Assembly: GCF_902833225.1 (NCBI RefSeq)
Contig: NZ_CADFEI010000005.1
Span: 414,011 to 478,010 of the forward strand
Source: Burkholderia sp. BCC1644
Lineage (GTDB): Bacteria; Pseudomonadota; Gammaproteobacteria; Burkholderiales; Burkholderiaceae
DNA length: 64,000 bases
Reading direction: 5' to 3'
Below the pieces are notes generated by a model, which saw only the letters and a list, made by a program, of their open reading frames with translations, had not been told where the DNA came from and searched no databases. Position 1 is the stretch's first letter, and each line of letters starts with the position of its first letter. Of this stretch, positions 37,683 to 45,300 are shown piece by piece. The position numbers and the translations under genes are program-made.

Positions 37683-38825
37683 TCAATGGTCGAGCGGCAG
37701 CAGAATCTGAAATTCGGTACGTCCGGGCCGGCTTTCGACCTCGATCATCCCGTCGTGCTGCTGCACGAACGTCTGCGCGAGCGTGAGGCCGAGACCGCTG
37801 CCGTCTTCGCGCCCGGACACGAGCGGATAGAAGATCCGGTCGCGGATCTCTTCCGGAATGCCGGGCCCGTTGTCGATCACGTGCAAGTCCAGTGCCAGCC
37901 GGTACAAGCGCTTCGCGATCGTCACCTTGCGCGCGATGCGCGTGCGCAATTCGATCTTCGCGTCGCCCTGCGCGATCCGCTCGCGCAGCGCCTGCGCCGC
38001 ATTGCGCACGATGTTGAGCAGCGCCTGGATCAGCTGCTCCTTGTCGCCGCGCAGGTCCGGCACGCTTACGTCGTAGTCGCGCTCGATCGTGAGCCCGCGC
38101 GGGAATTCCGCGAGCATCACCGCGCGCACGCGTTCGCACACTTCATGAATGTTCACGTCGCCGACGATGTGCGGATGCCGGTGCGGCTCCAGCAACCGGT
38201 CGACGAGCGTCTGCAGGCGATCGGACTCCTTGATGATCACCTGCGTGTATTCGCGCAACTCGCCGCGCTCGCGCTCGCCCAGCTCGAATTCGAGCAGCTG
38301 GGCTGCGCCGCGAATGCCGCCGAGCGGGTTCTTGATCTCGTGCGCGAGGTTGCGGATCAGCTGCTTGTTGACCGCGGTCAGGTCGTGGATCCGCTCTTCC
38401 CGATCGGTGCGCGACTGCCGTTCGTTCTCGAACAGCTCGACGAGCACGAAATCGGGCGAGGTCTCGAGGAAGCCGACGATCGCGTGGACATGCAGCGGTT
38501 CGCGGCCGGGCCGGTCGAGCACGGTATCGAGGTGCGTCGCGTGAAAGCGTTCCTCGCCGATCGCGGTGATCGTCGACGCCAGCTCGTTCGCGTTCGGAAA
38601 AATCTCGCCCCACGGCCGCTGCGCGAGCTGCCGGCGCGAGATGTCGAGCATCGCCTCCGCCGACGGGTTCGCGAACGCGATCCGCAGCGTCTTGCGGTCG
38701 AGCACGATCACGACCGTCGGCAGCGCTTCCAGCCCCGCCAGCAGGCCCGAGCGTGCGAGCCGCTCGTCGTCCGTCAGTCGCTCGGGCTGCCCCGTTTTCG
38801 CCTTGATCAGATTCTTCAGAACCAT
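37683..38825 (-). CDS. ntrB: nitrogen sensor kinase/phosphatase NtrB
   Basis: A 380-residue cytoplasmic two-component partner of NtrC, controlled by PII. A PAS domain covers about residues 28-130 (VLDRKTLRIAFANPSAEAML). The phospho-acceptor His is in IRNLAHEIKNPLGGIRGAAQ near 165. ATPase motifs include the N box QALLNIVRNAAQALRE near 280, DNGPGIPEEIRDRI near 320 and GSGLGLTLAQTFVQQ near 345. There is no membrane segment, as expected. It lies after glnA with 160 bases and a terminator between. Confidence 0.95.
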   Translation of the reverse strand: MVLKNLIKAKTGQPERLTDDERLARSGLLAGLEALPTVVIVLDRKTLRIAFANPSAEAMLDISRRQLAQRPWGEIFPNANELASTITAIGEERFHATHLDTVLDRPGREPLHVHAIVGFLETSPDFVLVELFENERQSRTDREERIHDLTAVNKQLIRNLAHEIKNPLGGIRGAAQLLEFELGERERGELREYTQVIIKESDRLQTLVDRLLEPHRHPHIVGDVNIHEVCERVRAVMLAEFPRGLTIERDYDVSVPDLRGDKEQLIQALLNIVRNAAQALRERIAQGDAKIELRTRIARKVTIAKRLYRLALDLHVIDNGPGIPEEIRDRIFYPLVSGREDGSGLGLTLAQTFVQQHDGMIEVESRPGRTEFQILLPLDH

Positions 38826-38875
38826 CTGCGTGCTTGTCGCGCCTCACCGGGCCAGAAAATGAAAATCACCGGAAC

Positions 38876-38902
38876 AAAAAAGGGACGGCCGGACGCCGTC
38901 CC
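38876..38902 (-). terminator. terminator after glnA
   Basis: On the minus strand an 8-bp stem (38882-38889 with 38895-38902) is followed by a T-run (plus strand A-run 38876-38881). It should stop or reduce transcription from glnA into ntrBC. Confidence 0.85.
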
Positions 38903-38986
38903 CTTTCAGACTCCGCCGCTCCCGCCGCAAGCCGCGCGACGGGAACGAACCGGCAAAACGGCGCTGAATCGAAGCGCCATCGCCGA

Positions 38987-40402
38987 TTAGAGCGAGTAGT
39001 ACATCTCGAACTCGATCGGGTGCGTCGTCATGCGGAACTTCGCCAGCTCCTGCTCCTTCAGCGCGAGGTATGCATCGAGCATGCCGTCCGTGAACACGCC
39101 GCCGCGCGTCAGGAACTCGCGATCCTTGTCGAGCGCTTCGAGTGCCTGGTCGAGGCCCGCGCAGACGGTCGGGATCTTTGCATCTTCTTCCGGCGGCAGG
39201 TCGTACAGGTTCTTGTCCGCTGCTTCGCCCGGATGGATCTTGTTCTGGATCCCGTCGAGACCGGCCATCATCAGCGCCGTGAAGCACAGGTACGGGTTCG
39301 CCATCGGATCCGGGAAGCGCGTTTCGATACGGCGGCCCTTCGGGTTCGACACGTGCGGAATGCGGATCGATGCCGAACGGTTACGCGCCGAGTAAGCGAG
39401 CTTGACCGGTGCTTCGAAGTGCGGGACCAGACGCTTGTACGAGTTCGTCGTCGGGTTCGTGATCGCGTTCAGTGCACGGGCGTGCTTGATGATGCCGCCG
39501 ATGTAGAACAGCGCCAGTTCCGACAGGCCGGCGTAGCCGTTGCCCGCGAACAGGTTCTGGCCGTCCTTCCAGATCGACTGGTGAACGTGCATGCCCGAAC
39601 CGTTGTCGCCGACGACCGGCTTCGGCATGAACGTCGCCGTCTTGCCGTACGAGTGCGCGACGTTGTGGATGATGTACTTCGACCATTGCGTCCAGTCGGC
39701 GCGCTCGACCAGCGTCGAGAACTTCGTGCCGATTTCGTTCTGGCCCTGGCCCGCCACTTCGTGGTGGTGCACTTCGACCGGGATGCCGAGCTGTTCGAGC
39801 AGCAGGCACATTTCCGAGCGCATGTCCTGGAACGTGTCGACCGGCGCGACCGGGAAGTAGCCGCCCTTCGTGCCCGGACGGTGGCCCGTGTTGCCGCCTT
39901 CGAATTCCTTGCCTGCCGACCACGGTGCTTCTTCCGAGTTGATCTTCACGAAGCAGCCCGACATGTCCGTGTTCCACTGGACCGAGTCGAAAATGAAGAA
40001 TTCCGGTTCCGGACCGAAGTAGGCCGTGTCGCCGATGCCCGTGCTCTTCAGGTACGCTTCGCCGCGCTTCGCGAGCGAACGCGGATCGCGCTCGTAGCCC
40101 TTGCCGTCGGCCGGCTCGACCACGTCGCAGGTCAGCACGAGGGTCGACTCTTCATAGAACGGGTCGACGAACGCTGCGTTCGGGTCCGGCATGAGCAGCA
40201 TGTCCGACGCCTCGATGCCCTTCCAGCCCGCGATCGACGAACCGTCGAATGCATGGCCGCTTTCGAACTTGTCCTCGTCGAACGCCGAAACCGGCACCGA
40301 CACGTGCTGTTCCTTGCCGCGCGTGTCCGTGAAGCGGAAATCGACAAACTTGCAGTCCTCGTCCTTCACGAGTTGCATGACGTCGGCGACGGTTTTACTC
40401 AT
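38987..40402 (-). CDS. glnA: glutamine synthetase, type I
   Basis: A 471-residue enzyme that makes glutamine from glutamate and ammonia as a dodecamer. Signatures include [17 protein letters not shown] near residue 50, [20 protein letters not shown] near 160, the metal-binding [11 protein letters not shown] near 265, and NRSASIRIP near 345. The adenylylation Tyr region is in [14 protein letters not shown] near 395. The family, length and order with ntrBC are all standard. A sigma-54 promoter and NtrC-like sites precede it. Confidence 0.97.
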   Translation of the reverse strand: MSKTVADVMQLVKDEDCKFVDFRFTDTRGKEQHVSVPVSAFDEDKFESGHAFDGSSIAGWKGIEASDMLLMPDPNAAFVDPFYEESTLVLTCDVVEPADGKGYERDPRSLAKRGEAYLKSTGIGDTAYFGPEPEFFIFDSVQWNTDMSGCFVKINSEEAPWSAGKEFEGGNTGHRPGTKGGYFPVAPVDTFQDMRSEMCLLLEQLGIPVEVHHHEVAGQGQNEIGTKFSTLVERADWTQWSKYIIHNVAHSYGKTATFMPKPVVGDNGSGMHVHQSIWKDGQNLFAGNGYAGLSELALFYIGGIIKHARALNAITNPTTNSYKRLVPHFEAPVKLAYSARNRSASIRIPHVSNPKGRRIETRFPDPMANPYLCFTALMMAGLDGIQNKIHPGEAADKNLYDLPPEEDAKIPTVCAGLDQALEALDKDREFLTRGGVFTDGMLDAYLALKEQELAKFRMTTHPIEFEMYYSL

Positions 40403-40513
40403 AACCTCTTCTCCTGATTGAACAATTCCGGCGGACTGGGAACCGCCTCGTTTATCGAGCTGACCGGGGTCTTGCTTTGGCGCAGCGCGCCCCGATTCGA
40501 CCGAATTCTATAT

Positions 40514-40529
40514 AGCAGCTTCCGTGCCA
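40514..40529 (-). promoter_or_regulatory. glnA sigma-54 promoter
   Basis: On the minus strand TGGCACGGAAGCTGCT has the full -24 element TGGCAC and, after N5, CTGCT in place of TTGCW. The GG and GC pairs are separated by the required 10 bases. It lies 112 bases before the glnA start. Confidence 0.85.
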
Positions 40530-40627
40530 TCTTTGCGAACGACGGGCACAAATCGCGCCAGAGCTCGCCACGAAAGGGCTGTGCTGCGCGATTCCGGGGC
40601 CTTGCGCCGCACCGGTCGCTCGCCGGA

Positions 40628-40644
40628 AGCACTCCAATGGTGCA
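40628..40644. promoter_or_regulatory. NtrC-binding-like site, proximal
   Basis: AGCACTCCAATGGTGCA fits the 17-bp NtrC pattern TGCAC-N7-GTGCA except at the first base. It is about 100 bases upstream of the sigma-54 promoter. Confidence 0.72.
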
Positions 40645-40697
40645 ATCACGGCAGCCTGCCGCAGCCACCGAATCATTCTGGTGCATGCGCACCATTC

Positions 40698-40714
40698 TGC
40701 ACTCTTTTGGTGAA
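40698..40714. promoter_or_regulatory. NtrC-binding-like site, distal
   Basis: TGCACTCTTTTGGTGAA is close to the strong NtrC site of enteric glnA (TGCACTATATTGGTGCA). Next to it, TGGTGC-ATGC-GCACCA at 40679-40694 is a perfect 6-bp inverted repeat built from the same half-sites. Confidence 0.75.
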
Positions 40715-40771
40715 CGCGTGGGCCACGCGTGCACCGCACCGCATGCGGGCGTCCGTGCCGCGACGCCGCGC

Positions 40772-40777
40772 TAGAAT
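40772..40777 (+). promoter_or_regulatory. -10 box of the rhodanese gene
   Basis: TAGAAT lies 31 bases before the ATG at 40809. The -35 region has no clear match. Confidence 0.35.
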
Positions 40778-40808
40778 GGTCGTTTGACCGATACGGAGAC
40801 TCCCTGCC

Positions 40809-41273
40809 ATGAGTACGCTCGACCAGCTTTACGCGAAGGCCGACGAACGCCGCGCACAAAACGCGCTCAATTACGCCGGCGCGCTGCTGCCGGTCGAGGC
40901 CTTCGAGCTGCTGCAGCTCGACCCGTCCGCGCGCCTCGTCGACGTGCGCACGCGCGCCGAACTCGACTGGATCGGCCGCCCGCTCGTCGGCGACGGCCAG
41001 TATCTGCACCTCGAATGGACGCGCTACCCGGGCGGCGTGCCGAACGCCGAATTCGTCAACGAACTGCAGGCGGCCCTCCCGGCCGATACGCCGATCCTGT
41101 TCCTGTGCCGCAGCGCCGCGCGCTCGAAGCTCGCCGCGGTCGCGTCCGCACAGGCCGGCTTCACGAAGGCGTTCGATCTGCTCGAAGGCTTCGAGGGCGC
41201 CAAGGACGCCGAAGGCCACCGCAAGACGGTCGACGGCTGGTGCTTCCGCAAACTGCCGTGGATAGGCGCCTGA
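40809..41273 (+). CDS. rhodanese-like domain protein
   Basis: A 154-residue single-domain protein. The rhodanese fold is marked by RLVDVRTRAELDWIGR near residue 42 and the active-site loop LFLCRSAARSKLAA near 98, with Cys at its head. The end DGWCFRKLPW is common in these small proteins. It may carry sulfur as a persulfide or act in thiol handling, but its substrate is unknown. It is divergent from glnA. Confidence 0.88.
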   Translation: MSTLDQLYAKADERRAQNALNYAGALLPVEAFELLQLDPSARLVDVRTRAELDWIGRPLVGDGQYLHLEWTRYPGGVPNAEFVNELQAALPADTPILFLCRSAARSKLAAVASAQAGFTKAFDLLEGFEGAKDAEGHRKTVDGWCFRKLPWIGA

Positions 41274-41336
41274 CGGCGCACGACGCTCACCGGCTACGAC
41301 AACCTCATCGTCGAGCCGGGCGATGACATGCCGATG

Positions 41337-41367
41337 ACGGGCCGCGTTGCGCGGCCCGTGGCTTTTG
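41337..41367 (+). terminator. terminator-like hairpin after the rhodanese gene
   Basis: A 10-bp perfect stem ACGGGCCGCG/CGCGGCCCGT with a TTG loop is followed by GGCTTTTG. The T-run is short. Confidence 0.6.
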
Positions 41368-41388
41368 CGCGGCCGTCTGGCCGGCTGC

Positions 41389-42204
41389 TCAGACGCGCGG
41401 CGTGTCGGGCTCGACGACGTCGCCGCCGAGCAGGTGCACACCTTCGCGCAGCTTCACGAACGCGGCCGCGACGGCTTCCGGTTCGCCCTTCACGCCAAGG
41501 TCGATATGACGACGCGCATAGATGCCGCCGCGCTCCGCATCGCCGACGCTCGGCAGGCTGAACACGCGCACGCCCGGGAAATCGCGCTCGATGCGCTCCA
41601 TCAGCGGCGTGAGCGTCGATTCCGGCAGCTCGAACACGTACAGCGAGCGCTCCGCGTGCGGCGTCGCGTGATGCAGGTGCGCGTACTTCGTGTCGAGCAC
41701 CCATTCGATCATCGGCCAGGCCATCACCGGGAAGCCCGGTACGAAATGCAGGTCGCCGGCCGAGAAGCCGGGAATCCGGTTATAGCCGTTCGGGATGATG
41801 GTCGCGCCCACCGGGAACACGCCCATGTTGAAGCGGTGCTGGTTCTCCGGCGAATCGAAGTCGACCGGCGTGGCCGGATCGGCGTGCGTTTCACGGATCC
41901 GCTCCGAAATCAGCGCCTTCGCTTCCGGATGCAGTTCGAGCGCCACGCCGAGCGCGGCGGCCGCGCACTGGCGCGTATGGTCGTCCGGCGTCGCGCCGAT
42001 TCCGCCCGTCGAGAACACGATGTCGCCCGACGCGATCGCACGCGCGAGCGTCGCCGTGATGCGCGCCGGATCGTCGCCGACGTATTCGGCCCAGTCGAGC
42101 GCGAGGCCGCGCGCGCCGAGCAGCTCGATGACCTTCGCCAGATGCTTGTCCTGCCGGCGGCCCGAAAGGATTTCGTCGCCGATGATGATGATGCCGATGC
42201 TCAT
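41389..42204 (-). CDS. CinA-like molybdopterin-binding domain protein
   Basis: A 271-residue protein that matches the N-terminal (COG1058) half of CinA, without the C-terminal NMN amidohydrolase domain. MSIGIIIIGDEILSGRRQDKH begins the MoaB/Mog fold. FSTGGIGATPDDHTRQ near residue 65 is the family signature, and FVPGFPVMAWPMIEWVLD lies near 155. Biochemical roles in this branch include nucleotide pyrophosphatase activity, but this protein's reaction is not known. It overlaps the upstream EI24 gene by 4 bases (ATGA), so the two are translationally coupled. Confidence 0.88.
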   Translation of the reverse strand: MSIGIIIIGDEILSGRRQDKHLAKVIELLGARGLALDWAEYVGDDPARITATLARAIASGDIVFSTGGIGATPDDHTRQCAAAALGVALELHPEAKALISERIRETHADPATPVDFDSPENQHRFNMGVFPVGATIIPNGYNRIPGFSAGDLHFVPGFPVMAWPMIEWVLDTKYAHLHHATPHAERSLYVFELPESTLTPLMERIERDFPGVRVFSLPSVGDAERGGIYARRHIDLGVKGEPEAVAAAFVKLREGVHLLGGDVVEPDTPRV

Positions 42205-43028
42205 GCCTGCCCCATGTCGATTGCGGTGGCGCGCGCGCTCGCGCGCAGGTCTTCCAGCGCGCGCAGGCAATAGTGCCCGAACCACAGCGCGGAGAAGACG
42301 AGGATGAAAGCGTATACCCAGATCATGGCGGCCGCGACGAACGGGAACAGCACCATCATCCAGACCGACGAGACCCACACGAAGGTCGGCACGGTGCCGA
42401 GCAGCCCGGTCGCGACGCCGATGCCGATCAGCGGCCAGCGGTGCCGGCGCACGAGCGCGCGGCGCTCGTCGCGGCTCGCGTGCAGCGCGAGCGCGTCGTA
42501 GGTCATCACGCGGTACGTGAGCCAGCCCCAGATCACCGGCGGCAGCAGCGCGAAGAACGGCGGGATCAGCCACAGCGGGATCGTCACGACGAGCAGCACG
42601 ACGCCGACGAGCGCCGCGCCGAGCGAATTGAACGCGCTGCCGAAGAAGGTGCCGCCCCGCTTCGATTCGAGCGCCGCGAACTGCCGGTTCGACAGGTGCT
42701 TGATCACGACCGGCATCGAGATCGTCGCGATCAGCAGCAGCACCGTCAGCACGATCAGCGGGATCGCGAGCGACACGACCACGAACGGCGCGACGACCGC
42801 ATGCAGCTGCGACATGCCGATCGCGTCGAACGCGCGATACAGCATGGCCGTCAGCACGAAGCCGTCGAGCGCGCCGCGCGCGATATCCAGCAGCGTCTGC
42901 CACGAGAACCACAGCACGGCGCCCCAGAGCAGCGCCGAGACGACGAACGGCATCAGGGTGAGCCACAGCATGCGCGGGTGCAGCGCGCTGGCGAGCGCCC
43001 GGACGAAAGAGCGCAGCAAGTCGTTCAT
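42201..43028 (-). CDS. EI24-domain inner-membrane protein
   Basis: A 275-residue protein with about six hydrophobic segments, among them MLWLTLMPFVVSALLWGAVL (residues 20-39), the VVVSLAIPLIVLTVLLLIA stretch near 85, the ALVGVVLLVVTIPLWLIPPF stretch near 140 and one near 235. The EI24/CysZ-like pattern is the best match; CysZ is a sulfate channel, but sulfate transport is not proven for this branch. ATG 43028 (MNDLLRSFVRAL) begins the family N-terminus. It is coupled to the CinA-like gene by a 4-base overlap. Confidence 0.82.
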   Translation of the reverse strand: MNDLLRSFVRALASALHPRMLWLTLMPFVVSALLWGAVLWFSWQTLLDIARGALDGFVLTAMLYRAFDAIGMSQLHAVVAPFVVVSLAIPLIVLTVLLLIATISMPVVIKHLSNRQFAALESKRGGTFFGSAFNSLGAALVGVVLLVVTIPLWLIPPFFALLPPVIWGWLTYRVMTYDALALHASRDERRALVRRHRWPLIGIGVATGLLGTVPTFVWVSSVWMMVLFPFVAAAMIWVYAFILVFSALWFGHYCLRALEDLRASARATAIDMGQA

Positions 43029-43068
43029 GCGAGCCTGTATCGACGGAGAAAAACGGGGAAAGGATAAA

Positions 43069-43110
43069 CCACACGGCCCGCGTGCGCCGAAGCGCATGCG
43101 GGCCGTGTGG
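43069..43110 (-). terminator. long hairpin after the sterol-desaturase-like gene
   Basis: A 19-bp stem (43069-43087 with 43092-43110, one A-C mismatch read on minus) has a UUCG-type tetraloop on the minus strand. It is followed there by TTTATCC. It lies 30 bases after the stop codon at 43140. Confidence 0.78.
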
Positions 43111-43139
43111 GAATGCCGTTCAACGGGAGCGGGAGCGCG

Positions 43140-44114
43140 TCAGGCCGACGCCGCGCCGCGCTTGGCGGGGAACAGGCGCCGGAAGATCCGCACGAACGCG
43201 AGGCCGTGCTGCGCCCAGAAGCCGTCGCCGTAGGACACGCCCTCGACCTGCTCGCGGATGCCGGTCGGCTCGACCGTGCGGTTCCACGACGCGGTGCCGA
43301 ACATCATGTCCCACCACGGGAACAGCACGCCGAAGTTGCAGCCGTACTTGGTGCCTTCGTGACCGTAGCCGACCGCGTGGTGCCGCCGGTGGAAGATCGG
43401 GCTGACGAGCAGGCGCTCGCCGAGCCAGCCGAACGACAGGCGCGCATTCGTATGCTGGATGCTCTGCATGAAGTTCGTGAACGCGGTCAGCACGACGAAC
43501 TGCGACGGCGTCACGCCGATCACGAGCGCGATCGCCGCGAAGAAGCACGACTGGAGCACGTCGTCGAGCAGGTGGTTGCGGTCGTCGCACCACAGCGACA
43601 TCTGCCGCTGGCTGTGATGGACCGCGTGCAGCTCCCACCAGATGCCGAACTTGTGCTGCCAGCGGTGATACCAGTAACCGGCGAAATCAAGCACGACGAG
43701 GTAGATCGCGAACGAAACGATCGGCTTCGACGTCACGCCCGGCCACAGATAGTCGAGGTTGACGTTCGCGACGCCGTGCAGGCGCAGCCACGCCTGGAAG
43801 TTGTCGAACACCGGCTGCAGCGCGAAGAAGAAGAACAGCGTGTAGATGCCGAGCTTCGAGATCGCCGTGTAGATCACGTCGACCCGCACCGCGCGGCGGT
43901 TCTTCCAGCGTTCGACCGGCAGCAGCGCCTCGAGCGGACGCAGCAACGCGAACATCAGCACCATCTGAAGCGCGCCGATGATCACCCAGTACAGCGCGTC
44001 GTAGGTGTCCTCGTCATAGTCCATCAAGTTGAACTTGAAGAGGAGCGGCTGCACGACGTCGACGTACAGCCAGGTCTGGATGTCCGACACGAACGCATCG
44101 ATCAGGTGCAGCAT
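43140..44114 (-). CDS. sterol desaturase/fatty-acid hydroxylase family protein
   Basis: A 324-residue membrane protein with the di-iron histidine motifs of the family: YHRWQHKFG near residue 150, LHAVHHSQRQ near 165 and HRRHHAVGYG near 240. Hydrophobic segments surround them (ALQMVLMFALLRPLEALLPV near 50). Members hydroxylate or desaturate lipids and hopanoids or cleave ether lipids; which applies here cannot be told. It shares a strand with, and lies 16 bases after, a beta-propeller gene, so they may form an operon. Confidence 0.88.
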   Translation of the reverse strand: MLHLIDAFVSDIQTWLYVDVVQPLLFKFNLMDYDEDTYDALYWVIIGALQMVLMFALLRPLEALLPVERWKNRRAVRVDVIYTAISKLGIYTLFFFFALQPVFDNFQAWLRLHGVANVNLDYLWPGVTSKPIVSFAIYLVVLDFAGYWYHRWQHKFGIWWELHAVHHSQRQMSLWCDDRNHLLDDVLQSCFFAAIALVIGVTPSQFVVLTAFTNFMQSIQHTNARLSFGWLGERLLVSPIFHRRHHAVGYGHEGTKYGCNFGVLFPWWDMMFGTASWNRTVEPTGIREQVEGVSYGDGFWAQHGLAFVRIFRRLFPAKRGAASA

Positions 44115-44130
44115 CGTTCGCCTCCGCCCG

Positions 44131-45120
44131 TCACGCGCCGTTCGCCGCCTTCCACGGCGCGCGGTCGTAGAAGTAGATGCCGTGCGGCGAGCGGCCGACG
44201 GCGATCGTCTGCACCAGCTTGCGCGAGGCCAGGTCGATGATCCCGACCTTCTTCGCGAAGCGGAACGTCACCCACAGCGTCTTCTTGTCGGCGGACAGCT
44301 CCATGTCGTCGGGGCCCGGCAGCAGGCCGGTGATGTCGCCGACGTTGGTGAGCGTGTTCTCGTCGATGATGCTGATCGTGTTCGCGACGCGGTTGGTCAC
44401 CGCGACATGCGTGCCGTCGGCGAGCGAGCGGAAGTTGTGCGCGCCCTTGCCCGTGTAGATCTGCTTGACGATCTTCTGGTTGCGCCAGTCGACGACCGCG
44501 ACGTAATCCGCGCCCGTCATCCCGATAAGCAGGAATTTGTCGTCCGGCGTGAGCCACAGGCCGGCCGGCACCTTGCCGACCTTCATCTTCCACTTGACCG
44601 TCTGCGTCGGCAGATCGATCGCCGCGATCTCGCCGGACACCTGCAGCGACACGAGCAGCGTCTTGCTGTCCTTCGTGAACGCGAGGTGGCTCGGCATCAC
44701 CGCGAGCGGCACGCGCTTCACGAGCTTCAGGTCGCGGCCGTCGTAGCCGTAGATGTCGACGCGGTCGAGACGCAGGCCGGCCGCCGCGAACCACTTGCGG
44801 TCGGGCGAGAAGCCAAGCTGGTAAGGATCGTCGATCCCTTCGACGGTACGCTGCAGCTTGCCCGTCTTCGGATCGAGGAACATCAGGCTGTTCGAGACCG
44901 AATTTGCGACGATCAGCGACGCATTGTCGGGCGTCGCCATCAGGTGATGCGGCTCCTTGCCGGTCGGCATCGTGCTGACGACCTCGCGGGTCTGCTGGTC
45001 GATCAGGGAAAGCGTCGCTTCGGCCGAATTGAGGACGATCACGTTATTCGCGTGGGCGGCGGGCGCCAGTACGGCGGCGGCCAGCGCGAGCGTGCGGCCG
45101 AGGGAAAGGAAAGTGCGCAT
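44131..45120 (-). CDS. YVTN-family beta-propeller secreted protein
   Basis: A 329-residue protein with a signal peptide (residues 1-24, cleavage after AAHA). The rest is a seven-bladed YVTN/NHL-like propeller, with repeats such as IVLNSAEATLSLIDQQTREVV, written with core IVLNSAEATLSLID, and VTNRVANTISIIDENTLTNV. It is probably periplasmic. Similar proteins accompany quinoprotein or c-type cytochrome systems, but no such gene is near. It lies 16 bases upstream of the desaturase-like gene. Function is unknown. Confidence 0.85.
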   Translation of the reverse strand: MRTFLSLGRTLALAAAVLAPAAHANNVIVLNSAEATLSLIDQQTREVVSTMPTGKEPHHLMATPDNASLIVANSVSNSLMFLDPKTGKLQRTVEGIDDPYQLGFSPDRKWFAAAGLRLDRVDIYGYDGRDLKLVKRVPLAVMPSHLAFTKDSKTLLVSLQVSGEIAAIDLPTQTVKWKMKVGKVPAGLWLTPDDKFLLIGMTGADYVAVVDWRNQKIVKQIYTGKGAHNFRSLADGTHVAVTNRVANTISIIDENTLTNVGDITGLLPGPDDMELSADKKTLWVTFRFAKKVGIIDLASRKLVQTIAVGRSPHGIYFYDRAPWKAANGA

Positions 45121-45300
45121 GAAGACTCACGTCGTGGAACAACCGTCATTGTAAAACGTTCGACCGGCCGCACCGGTTGACGGCAGCCGGCATTGCGCCA
45201 CTTCGACGCCTGCCGCGGCGGCCGGATGGGCCGCCGCGGCAAGCCCCGCGCGGCCGGCCGGGGCTGGCCGCCGGTACGGGCCCGGGAAGCCGATGTTGCG

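Larger units (their letters stand above)
40403..40808. other. glnA/rhodanese divergent control region
   Basis: These 406 bases hold the glnA sigma-54 promoter (40514-40529), two NtrC-type sites (40628-40714) and a -10 box for the divergent rhodanese gene (40772-40777). No ORF is convincing. Confidence 0.7.

Noticed and set aside
41274..41336. Sequence after the rhodanese gene that reads like coding in one frame (LTGYDNLIVEPG).
   Set aside because: Too short, without a start or ribosome site, and followed directly by a hairpin.
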